Source: Campylobacter concisus (lineage in GTDB: Bacteria; Campylobacterota; Campylobacteria; Campylobacterales; Campylobacteraceae). From it: a DNA stretch of 64,000 nucleotides. Numbering within the stretch: the stretch's first letter is position 1; each line of letters opens with the position of its first letter. Of this stretch, positions 19,787 through 27,483 are shown in pieces. The stretch covers positions 248,001-312,000 of the forward strand of contig NZ_CP049239.1 of assembly GCF_015679985.1 (NCBI RefSeq). The letters run 5' to 3'. The translations under genes were made by a program, and so were the position numbers. The notes below the pieces were generated by a model. That model saw only the letters and a list, made by a program, of their open reading frames with translations. It was not told the origin of the DNA and did not search any database.

Positions 19787-21274
19787 ATGCGACCATCCCA
19801 GTTGCTACATTATGATTATAGTGTGGCAAAACTCTTTATGTTTTCCACGATATTTTTTGGTATTGTTGGCATGGCTATTGGTGTTTTGGTAGCTTTTCAG
19901 CTTGCCTGTCCTGATCTAAACTATATAGCTGGTGAGTATTCGGCATTTGGTAGATTGCGTCCTCTTCATACTAACGGTATCATTTTTGGTTTTATGCTCT
20001 CTGGTATATTTGCCACTTGGTATTATATAGGACAGCGTGTTCTAAAAGTATCAATGAGCGAATCTCCGTTTTTAATGTTCATTGGTAAGCTTCATTTTTG
20101 GCTTTATATACTTGTTATGATTCTAGCTGTTGTGACACTTTTTATGGGCGAGAGTACATCTAAGGAGTATGCCGAGCTTGAGTGGCCACTAGATATTGCA
20201 GTAGTAGTAGTCTGGGTGCTTTGGGGCGTTAGTATATTTGGACTTATTGGTATACGTCGCGAGAAAACACTTTATATCTCGGTTTGGTATTACATTGCTA
20301 CATTCCTTGGCGTTGCTATGCTTTATCTATTTAATAACATGGAAATTCCAACAAGACTAGTGAGTGGATATGGCTCATGGCTACACTCAGTTTCGATGTA
20401 TGCTGGCTCAAATGATGCCTTGGTTCAGTGGTGGTACGGTCACAACGCAGTTGCGTTTGTATTTACAGTAGCGATCATCGCCCAAATTTATTACTTCTTG
20501 CCAAAAGAGAGCGGACAGCCAATATTTTCTTATAAGCTTTCGTTATTTTCATTCTGGGGCCTTATGTTTATTTATCTTTGGGCTGGCGGTCACCACCTAA
20601 TATATACTGCTGTGCCTGATTGGATGCAGACTATGGGTTCGGTTTTTTCTATTGTTTTGATTTTACCTTCTTGGGGTTCAGCTATTAATATGCTTCTTAC
20701 AATGAAAGGCGAATGGACACAACTTCGCGAGAGCCCGCTTATTAAATTTATGATTCTAGCTTCAACTTTTTATATGTTTTCAACTCTTGAAGGTCCTATC
20801 TTAGCTATCAAATCTGTAAATGCACTAGCTCACTATACTGACTGGGTGCCAGGACACGTACATGATGGTGCACTTGGCTGGGTTGGTTTTATGACTATGG
20901 CGGCACTTTATCATATGACGCCACGTGTCTTTAAGCGTGAAATTTATTCAAAATCCTTAATGGAAGCTCAATTTTGGATACAAACAACAGGTATCGTTTT
21001 ATACTTTGCTTCTATGTGGATTGCTGGTATTACGCAAGGCATGATGTGGAGAGCGACTGATAGCTACGGAAATTTACTCTACTCATTTATTGATACTGTT
21101 GTAGTGCTTATACCTTATTATTACATTAGAGCTATTGGTGGGCTTTTATATTTGATTGGCTTTTTGATGTTTGCTTACAATATTTACAAATCAACTTCTG
21201 CTAAAGCTATTTTGGCAGAGCCAAAAAGTGCAACGCCTATGGGCAGTGCTAAAGCCAATGCGGAGGTGATGTGA
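19787..21274 (+). CDS. ccoN: cbb3-type cytochrome c oxidase subunit I CcoN
   Basis: A 495-residue catalytic subunit, polytopic, carrying haem b and the haem b3-CuB centre for oxygen reduction at low oxygen. Conserved His-containing segments are visible, including RLRPLHTNGIIFG (about residue 55), WWYGHNAVAFVF (about 215), GGHHLIYTAVPDW (about 265) and HYTDWVPGHVHDGALGW (about 348-364). A very strong ribosome site AGGAGGA sits 6 bases before the ATG. First gene of ccoNOQP; ccoO overlaps by ATGA-type coupling. Confidence 0.97.
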   Translation: MRPSQLLHYDYSVAKLFMFSTIFFGIVGMAIGVLVAFQLACPDLNYIAGEYSAFGRLRPLHTNGIIFGFMLSGIFATWYYIGQRVLKVSMSESPFLMFIGKLHFWLYILVMILAVVTLFMGESTSKEYAELEWPLDIAVVVVWVLWGVSIFGLIGIRREKTLYISVWYYIATFLGVAMLYLFNNMEIPTRLVSGYGSWLHSVSMYAGSNDALVQWWYGHNAVAFVFTVAIIAQIYYFLPKESGQPIFSYKLSLFSFWGLMFIYLWAGGHHLIYTAVPDWMQTMGSVFSIVLILPSWGSAINMLLTMKGEWTQLRESPLIKFMILASTFYMFSTLEGPILAIKSVNALAHYTDWVPGHVHDGALGWVGFMTMAALYHMTPRVFKREIYSKSLMEAQFWIQTTGIVLYFASMWIAGITQGMMWRATDSYGNLLYSFIDTVVVLIPYYYIRAIGGLLYLIGFLMFAYNIYKSTSAKAILAEPKSATPMGSAKANAEVM

Positions 21275-21939
21275 TGTTTGCTTGGTTAGAAAAAAATCCA
21301 TTCTTTTTTGCAGTTTGTGTCTTTATCGTCATAGCTTATGCTGGCGTGGTAGAAATTTTACCTGACTTTGCAAATAGAGCTAGACCACTCGAGGGTACAA
21401 AGCCTTATACGGTTTTAGAGCTTGCTGGAAAAAATATATATATACAAAATGGTTGCAATACTTGTCACTCACAGATGATACGTCCGTTTAAAGCAGAGAC
21501 TGATAGATACGGCATGTACTCGTTAAGCGGCGAATTTGCTTATGATCGTCCTCATCTTTGGGGTTCAAAAAGAACTGGCCCAGATCTTATGCGTGTGGGT
21601 AATTATAGAACGACAGATTGGCATGAAAATCATATGTTAAACCCAGCCTCAGTTGTGCCAGGCTCAATCATGCCGGCATATCCATTTTTATTTAAGAAAA
21701 ATGCTGACATAGAGACCGCTTACGCTGAAGCACTAACTGTTAAAAAGGTCTTTAATACGCCTTATGATGAGAAAGATATGCCAGCTCTTGGCACTTTTGA
21801 GCAAGCAAATGCTAACGTGAAAGAGCAGGCTGCAAGTATCGTTGAAAGTATGAAAGACGAGCAAGTAAAAAGTGCTTTTGCAAAGGGTGAAATTCGCCAG
21901 ATCGTGGCACTTATTGCCTATCTAAATAGCCTAAAATAG
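21271..21939 (+). CDS. ccoO: cbb3-type oxidase subunit II, monohaem cytochrome c CcoO
   Basis: A 222-residue membrane-anchored cytochrome with one N-terminal helix (about residues 9-30) and one haem c site, CNTCHS (C62, C65, H66). A distal Met ligand candidate lies in GSIMPAYPF. It passes electrons to CcoN. The start overlaps ccoN by 4 bases. The IRPFKAETDRYG segment after the haem site is typical of CcoO. Confidence 0.96.
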   Translation: MMFAWLEKNPFFFAVCVFIVIAYAGVVEILPDFANRARPLEGTKPYTVLELAGKNIYIQNGCNTCHSQMIRPFKAETDRYGMYSLSGEFAYDRPHLWGSKRTGPDLMRVGNYRTTDWHENHMLNPASVVPGSIMPAYPFLFKKNADIETAYAEALTVKKVFNTPYDEKDMPALGTFEQANANVKEQAASIVESMKDEQVKSAFAKGEIRQIVALIAYLNSLK

Positions 21940-21948
21940 GAGTTAGTA

Positions 21949-22158
21949 ATGGATATTAGAGAACTTCAAGCTTATGGCTATTTTATTTTGACAGCATTCT
22001 TAGCTATCACTTTGTACGCTTATTTTTTTCATCTTTACAAAAGCGAAAAGCAAGGTAGAAGAAATTATGAGAAGTATTCAAGATTAGCCCTAGATGATGA
22101 GATCGGTAGTAAAATTTTAGAGCAAAAGGCTACAAAGGAGAGCGTATGCAATGGCTAA
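21949..22158 (+). CDS. ccoQ: cbb3-type oxidase small subunit CcoQ
   Basis: A 69-residue single-span membrane protein (helix at about residues 8-27) followed by a charged tail with the pattern SEKQGRRNYEKYSRLALDDE. CcoQ stabilises the oxidase complex. It lies between ccoO and ccoP and overlaps the ccoP start by 13 bases. Confidence 0.9.
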   Translation: MDIRELQAYGYFILTAFLAITLYAYFFHLYKSEKQGRRNYEKYSRLALDDEIGSKILEQKATKESVCNG

Positions 22159-23009
22159 ATTTAGAAGATAATATAAATTTACTTGCGTTAATAGGTGCCA
22201 TCTTAATTATCGTACTAACTGTCGTTGTAGCTGGCAAGTATGTTGGTCAAATGAAAGTTAAAAAAGATGAAAGCGTAGAGCTTAGCGAGCACAACTGGGA
22301 TGGGATAGGCGAGTATAAAAACCCAGTTCCATTTGGTTGGGCGGTAGTTTTTTTACTAACGCTTGTTTGGGCGATTTGGTATTATTTACTTGGTTATCCA
22401 CTAAATTCTTACTCACAAATCGGTGAATATAATAAAGAGGTAAAAGAGGCAAACGCTAAATTTGAAAAAGAGTATGCAAACCCAAGCAAAGAAACGCTTC
22501 ACGCTATGGGAGAGAGCGTATTTTTGGTGCAATGCTCAGCATGTCATGGCATCACAGGCGATGGTATTGGTGGCAAAGCTGCAAATTTACAAATTTGGGG
22601 TAGCGAACAAGGAATAGTTGATACGATACTAAATGGCTCAAAAGGGCTTGATTATCCTATGGGCGAGATGCCAGCAGGGCTAGCTGATGCTGATGGAGCA
22701 AAGGCTATTGCAGCTTATGTTGCAAAAGAGATAAGTGCTATAAAAAGTACAAAAAATGAAAATTTAGTAGCTATGGGAAAAGAGCTTTACGCAGCTTGTG
22801 CAGCTTGTCACGGAGATGATGGCAAGGGCATGGATGGCATGTCTGCTGATCTTAGTAAATATGGTTCAAGTGAGTTTATAGTGGATGTACTAAATCGTGG
22901 TAAAAACGGCAATATCGGTGTTATGCCTAAATTTAATGATGGCAGATTAAACGAGATACAACAAAAAGCAGTTGGCGAATATGTCATATCGCTATCAAAG
23001 GGCGAATAA
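22146..23009 (+). CDS. ccoP: cbb3-type oxidase subunit III, dihaem cytochrome c CcoP
   Basis: A 287-residue protein with two membrane segments near the N-terminus (about residues 10-30 and 58-80) and two haem c sites, CSACHG (C130, C133, H134) and CAACHG (C218, C221, H222). The N-terminal HNWDGIGEYKNPVPFGWAV is the usual CcoP signature. It takes electrons from periplasmic cytochrome c. Complete. Confidence 0.96.
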   Translation: MQWLNLEDNINLLALIGAILIIVLTVVVAGKYVGQMKVKKDESVELSEHNWDGIGEYKNPVPFGWAVVFLLTLVWAIWYYLLGYPLNSYSQIGEYNKEVKEANAKFEKEYANPSKETLHAMGESVFLVQCSACHGITGDGIGGKAANLQIWGSEQGIVDTILNGSKGLDYPMGEMPAGLADADGAKAIAAYVAKEISAIKSTKNENLVAMGKELYAACAACHGDDGKGMDGMSADLSKYGSSEFIVDVLNRGKNGNIGVMPKFNDGRLNEIQQKAVGEYVISLSKGE

Positions 23010-23221
23010 TGGAAAATAAAAATAGAAATATCTTTGCTTTAAATGGTATTAGCGGTTATTTGGTGGCAGTTTTGCTTTTGCTATCTATCCTTGGCGTACT
23101 TACTTATATTGGTATTGGCTTGCAAAAAGATGTAGCAACCAAACCTTACTCATTAAAAGATGCAAGTAGCATTGAGATGAAGAGCGTTGATAACGCTAAA
23201 CACGTCATTATAAAGGAGTAG
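23009..23221 (+). CDS. DUF4006 family small membrane protein
   Basis: A 70-residue protein with one membrane helix (about residues 15-36) and a polar tail. It begins MENKNRNIFALNGISGYLVAV, recognisable as DUF4006, a family I know only from cbb3 operons of Campylobacterota. It overlaps the ccoP stop by one base. An accessory or assembly role in the oxidase is inferred from position alone. Confidence 0.82.
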   Translation: MENKNRNIFALNGISGYLVAVLLLLSILGVLTYIGIGLQKDVATKPYSLKDASSIEMKSVDNAKHVIIKE

Positions 23222-23223
23222 TG

Positions 23224-23325
23224 ATGCTAGGCATAATAGAAAAAGCCATAATCTTGCTTATAGTTATTGCAGGGGCTATTTGTGCGTGGTCAGTGCTTAC
23301 ATCAAACCACCTTTTTGTAGGCTAG
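23224..23325 (+). CDS. 33-residue single-span membrane ORF in the cbb3 operon
   Basis: An ATG two bases after the DUF4006 stop opens a 33-codon frame: a short polar start (MLGIIEK), a hydrophobic helix at about residues 8-25, and a short tail ending HLFVG. The preceding DUF4006 gene ends in AAGGAG, a good ribosome site 6 bases before this ATG. The stop TAG is followed within 3 bases by the GTG of the next gene, so the frame fits exactly into the operon. It is below usual gene-calling length. It may be a small oxidase subunit, but no family is recognised. Confidence 0.62.
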   Translation: MLGIIEKAIILLIVIAGAICAWSVLTSNHLFVG

Positions 23326-23327
23326 GT

Positions 23328-23897
23328 GTGAGAAAATTTATACTCATTTTTATATTTTTGCTCTCACAAAGTTTGGCTTTGGGAGCAAATTTTGTGATAA
23401 ATAATGATGAAATCCTAAGCCAAAAAGTAAGTGTAAAGCTAAATGAGATCGGCAGTGAGCTTTACGCAAAAAGCGGTATAAATTTAGTGGTTGGCGTATA
23501 TAAAGATGGTGAGCTAGAAGCTCTTTTTAAAGAGCAAAACCTTAGCTTGCCTTATGCTTTTTTACTGCTTATAAAGGATAAAAAGAAAGTAGAAATTTTT
23601 ACCGATGCTAATACTTCAAAGCTTTTTAATAAAGAACAAATTTTAAGTGTAAATCCAGAGTCGGGAACGATAATTCCTATTTTGGTTTCTAAAAATGGCA
23701 AAGATATCTATAATGCTGCTATATTAAATGGCTACGCTGATATTGCCGAACAAATAGCATCTAGCTTAAATTTTCAGCTTGAAAGTAGTGTTGGAAATTC
23801 AAATAAAACTACATTAAATTTTTTAAGATTTTTCATCTATGGTCTAGTTGCATTTTTTATAATTGTTGTCTTTTATAAAAAGGTAAAAAATGGATAA
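23328..23897 (+). CDS. TPM-domain-like periplasmic protein with C-terminal membrane anchor
   Basis: A 189-residue protein starting at GTG 23328, which gives a clean signal peptide (about residues 1-20, ending SLALGA). The open frame extends upstream to 23280 but that part overlaps the 33-residue ORF and would spoil the signal peptide. The body (about 25-150) resembles the TPM fold, with ILSQKVSVKLNEIGSEL and an INLVVGVYKDGE strand. One membrane helix lies near the C-terminus (about 164-182). Likely part of the cbb3 operon; function unknown. Confidence 0.68.
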   Translation: MRKFILIFIFLLSQSLALGANFVINNDEILSQKVSVKLNEIGSELYAKSGINLVVGVYKDGELEALFKEQNLSLPYAFLLLIKDKKKVEIFTDANTSKLFNKEQILSVNPESGTIIPILVSKNGKDIYNAAILNGYADIAEQIASSLNFQLESSVGNSNKTTLNFLRFFIYGLVAFFIIVVFYKKVKNG

Positions 23898-24360
23898 AAA
23901 AACCTTTTGGCCTTATGCTATTGTGCTTAGCTTCGTTGCTATAATTATCGCTTGTGCAGTAACGATCATCATAGCACTGAAACATCCAGTCGAGATGGAT
24001 AGCTCTTATATGCAAAGCTACCAAAATGTCGATGAAAACATAACCTTTATCAAAGAGAGTGAAAAACGCTTTGATGAGAAATTTGATCTAAAATTTGAGC
24101 CAAATTTTAATGCCCTAAATGCTAAGTTTAAATTTCATCTAACTCCTAAAAAAGGAGAAATTTCAGCTTTAAAATATGAAATTTTACTTACTCGCCCACA
24201 GACAAATAAAGAAAATAAAATTTTAAGAGCTTCATGGCAAGAAAATGATCTAGTAAGCGAAGAAACAAGTCTAAGAGAAGGTAGATGGCAGCTACTTTTA
24301 AGACTAAGTGACACTAATGATACAAGGTATTATAAATTTGATCTTAATGTCACAAAATGA
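23890..24360 (+). CDS. FixH-like cbb3 oxidase accessory protein
   Basis: A 156-residue protein with one N-terminal membrane segment (about residues 10-32) and a periplasmic domain. The VEMDSSYMQSYQNVDENI stretch and the beta-rich region ending in GRWQLLLRLSD resemble FixH/CcoG-operon proteins, which help insert copper or assemble cbb3 oxidase. It overlaps the preceding gene by 8 bases and closes the operon. The FixH assignment is by pattern and location. Confidence 0.68.
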   Translation: MDKKTFWPYAIVLSFVAIIIACAVTIIIALKHPVEMDSSYMQSYQNVDENITFIKESEKRFDEKFDLKFEPNFNALNAKFKFHLTPKKGEISALKYEILLTRPQTNKENKILRASWQENDLVSEETSLREGRWQLLLRLSDTNDTRYYKFDLNVTK

Positions 24361-24483
24361 TCTTAAGATTGTAGCTTTGGTATCTGAGAAAGATCTTAAA
24401 GTCAGATTTAAATTTTAACAAACTAATCTTTTTGGCTAAATCTAAAACCAAGTTGCTAAGTTTTTATCAAATAAAGCTATAAA

Positions 24484-24987
24484 TCAAATCTCTTTAAATC
24501 CAAAATTTAATCCCAAACGCTCGCAAGTGCCGACATATTCTTTAAATTTATAGATTAATGGATGCCATTTTTGCGTATCTATCTTTTCTACAACCGTTTC
24601 TATCTGTATCTTGCACTCTTTTATCCTGACGGTTTTTGCATTTATGCCAGGTTCTTTGCTGAGGTTTGCTACCTTAAATTTGTCGTGCTCGTAGGTGTAG
24701 CCAAGATTCTTTTTTTCTTCTGGTACTTCGCTATCACCAGTTAGTTTTTCCATTTTTTGCACAGCTTCTAGCAGACTCTCATCACATAAATTTAGCGTGA
24801 TATCTGAACCGTTTTTGATATTTTTAAAGCCTTGATTTTCAATGCCTATGCCAAGCACCACTGTATTTCCTAACGTCCAAGAAGATGAAAGCACCGTGAT
24901 ATCATCGTTTGCATTTTTATCTTTTGTGGTGGCTAGCAAAACCGGAAAGCCGTAGTAAAAACCTTGTCTGTTTAACTCTTTATGCAT
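24484..24987 (-). CDS. Flavin reductase family protein
   Basis: A 167-residue protein beginning MHKELNRQGFYYGFPVLLATT, then DDITVLSSSWTLGNTVVLGIG, the FMN-binding split-barrel pattern of the flavin reductase-like family. It probably binds FMN or FAD and reduces flavin or a related acceptor; the partner is unknown. Encoded alone, convergent with the cbb3 operon, with AGGAGC a few bases before its ATG. Confidence 0.78.
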   Translation of the reverse strand: MHKELNRQGFYYGFPVLLATTKDKNANDDITVLSSSWTLGNTVVLGIGIENQGFKNIKNGSDITLNLCDESLLEAVQKMEKLTGDSEVPEEKKNLGYTYEHDKFKVANLSKEPGINAKTVRIKECKIQIETVVEKIDTQKWHPLIYKFKEYVGTCERLGLNFGFKEI

Positions 24988-25137
24988 TTTTGCTCCTTTT
25001 TTGTGATTGTAGCTTTTGGCCCTTTAAGGCTTAAAATTTTAATGTATTTAGATAAAAATTTAAAGCTTTGGCTAAGCGTAAAAAGCGCTCTTTTATCAGC
25101 ATTTAGCTATCATTGCTTAAAAATTTAAGAGAGAAAA

Positions 25138-27483
25138 ATGCATAACCTAAACCAACTTTTTGTCTTTACGAACTCGCGTAAGATTCGTGAATTTAATGCA
25201 AGTTTTAATGATGAGCTAATCCCAAAAAGCCTAAGTATCGCTGAGTTTTATAAAAAGGTAGTTTATGTAGATGGTAGGTTTGAGATTGATAGCACCTATG
25301 CTTTGGTGCTTATGAATAGAGCCTGTGCTAGCGTCAAAAAGGCAAACTCTGTTCTTAAAATTCCAACTGAGTTTTTTGAGTTTTTGAAAAATAATGACTA
25401 TCTTTTTTCATTTTTTAAAGAGCTAGCTATTAGTAAAAAGAGTATTGCTGAGATCAAATTTAACGATATTTACGCTAATTTTGAGGAGCATTTAAACATA
25501 CTTGAAGAGGTTTTAAAAGAGTATGAGAGCTTGCTTGATAGAGAAAATCTCTACGATGATATAACCTTGCCAAAAATTTATAACATAAATGAAGCTTACA
25601 TCAAAAGCTTTGGTGAAATTTCACTACACATAGATGGAATTTTAAGCGAATTTGAGTGGGAAATTTTAGAGAAAATCTCAAAGCTAACTACGCTAAAAGT
25701 TATCTTTCAAACTAGTGTTTTCAACACAAAGCTAATCAATAAAATAAAGCAAATTTCAGCTATTAGCGAGATTGAAAACTATAAAAAATATGAGCTAAAT
25801 TTAAAGACAAATGAGCTAATTTGCTTAGAAAATATCAAAAAATTTGAGCCAGTTTTAGAGAAGCGATTTGCCACTAGAAGCCTGCAATGTGCCTACGCTA
25901 TGGCAAAGGCGAGCGAGTTTGTGCGTGAGGGCATAAAACCAGAAAACATCGCTGTTATATTGCCAGATGAGAGTTTTAGTGAAATTTTAAGGCTACATGA
26001 TAGCAATAAAATTTTTAACTACGCTATGGGCGAGAGCTTTAAAAATACAAAATTTTATGAGGCGCTTTTTTACATTACAAGAGCGATAAACGAAGAGGTA
26101 AGGCCGGTTTTTGATCAAAGTAAATGTGAGAGCTACGAGGAGCTTGGCTTTATCTTGAACACACTTGGTGTAAGCGAAGAGCTTTTTAATAAATTTAAAT
26201 CAAGCTACTTTGAACTTTGTGACTTTGCTAAATTTAAAGAGTTAATAGACGAGCTTTTAACGCTTGAAAATGAGCCAAGATGCGAAGAGAAACTCGCACT
26301 TGAGCTTTTTAGGATCGAGAATTTATGTAGGTATTTTAGCTTTAGCTTAAAGCAGTTAAGTGAAATTTTTTTGCTAAATATCTCGCGTCTTAGCATCGAT
26401 TATGTGGGTGGTGGAAAGATCAGTGTCATGGGCATGCTAGAGAGCCGTGGAATGAAATTTGATGGCGTGATTATAGTTGATTTTAATGATAACTTCATCC
26501 CAGCAAGAAGCACAAACGAGATGTTTTTAAACTCAAAAGTGAGGCAAAAAGCTGGGCTTATAAGCTACCTTGAGCGTGAAAATTTGCAGAGATTTTACTA
26601 TGAAAGTCTTATAAACAATGCCAAAAAGGTCGCCATAAGCTGTGTTTTAAATGAAGAGAGTATTCCTTCAAGATTTTTAAAAAATTTCAAAACAATAAAA
26701 GATGAGAAATTTAGTGACGAGGCGTATTTAAAATTATTTTTAAAAGGAAGTACAAGCCTAAATTTAAGCGATAATGAGATCATTTTGGAGCATGATTTTT
26801 TCACTAAACCGCTATCATTTTCGACGCTAAATCTATTTTTAACTTGCCCAAGAAAGTATTATTACGCAAAGATAGCTGGTATAAAAGGAGCAAAAGCAAT
26901 AGCAACTGAGCCAGGATCTAAACAAGGAAATAGCGTGCATAAGGCGCTTTATGAATACTACACAAGTGATTTTTATAGACAAAAAAATATATTTGATTTG
27001 GCTATTTTTAAAGAAATACTTGCAAAGCAAGATTTTTCTTCGCTTGAGCTTGAGATTTGGTCGCAGAAATTTAAAGAATACGCAGAGTTTGAAAATAAAC
27101 GTTTAAGTGCTGGTTTTAGAGTACTTGAGTGTGAAAAAGATATAGAGAGTGATTTTTGTGACGTAAAGATAAAAGGCATTATCGATAGGATCGATGCTAG
27201 CCCTGATGGCGAGCCTTTTATACTTGATTATAAAACTGGTGAGGCAAATGCGAACTCACTTCAGCTTGCATTTTATGAAGCACTTTATGGTAGCGAGGTA
27301 AAAAGTGCTTACTTTGCTCTAAAGAATGAACCAGTGCTTATCAGCTCAAAAAAAAGCGTGGATGATCTAAAGGCTGAGATAGAAAATCTAAAAAGTATAA
27401 ATAACACTAAGATAAATTTTGAAAGAAAGAGTGGAGCTTGTAAATTTTGCGAGTATGCCATACTTTGTAGGAGAGAGTTATGA
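25138..27483 (+). CDS. addB: AddB-like subunit of the helicase-nuclease for double-strand break repair
   Basis: A 781-residue protein with no Walker A motif visible, as expected for an inactive-helicase AddB. The C-terminal nuclease domain has DYKTG near residue 697. Four cysteines, C570 (TCPRKYYY) and C768, C771, C777 (CKFCEYAILC), match the Fe-S staple that surrounds the AddB nuclease. Residues 425-445 (GKISVMGMLESRGMKFDGVI) resemble the AddB core. The start of addA overlaps its stop as ATGA. Together they process broken DNA ends for RecA. Confidence 0.85.
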   Translation: MHNLNQLFVFTNSRKIREFNASFNDELIPKSLSIAEFYKKVVYVDGRFEIDSTYALVLMNRACASVKKANSVLKIPTEFFEFLKNNDYLFSFFKELAISKKSIAEIKFNDIYANFEEHLNILEEVLKEYESLLDRENLYDDITLPKIYNINEAYIKSFGEISLHIDGILSEFEWEILEKISKLTTLKVIFQTSVFNTKLINKIKQISAISEIENYKKYELNLKTNELICLENIKKFEPVLEKRFATRSLQCAYAMAKASEFVREGIKPENIAVILPDESFSEILRLHDSNKIFNYAMGESFKNTKFYEALFYITRAINEEVRPVFDQSKCESYEELGFILNTLGVSEELFNKFKSSYFELCDFAKFKELIDELLTLENEPRCEEKLALELFRIENLCRYFSFSLKQLSEIFLLNISRLSIDYVGGGKISVMGMLESRGMKFDGVIIVDFNDNFIPARSTNEMFLNSKVRQKAGLISYLERENLQRFYYESLINNAKKVAISCVLNEESIPSRFLKNFKTIKDEKFSDEAYLKLFLKGSTSLNLSDNEIILEHDFFTKPLSFSTLNLFLTCPRKYYYAKIAGIKGAKAIATEPGSKQGNSVHKALYEYYTSDFYRQKNIFDLAIFKEILAKQDFSSLELEIWSQKFKEYAEFENKRLSAGFRVLECEKDIESDFCDVKIKGIIDRIDASPDGEPFILDYKTGEANANSLQLAFYEALYGSEVKSAYFALKNEPVLISSKKSVDDLKAEIENLKSINNTKINFERKSGACKFCEYAILCRREL

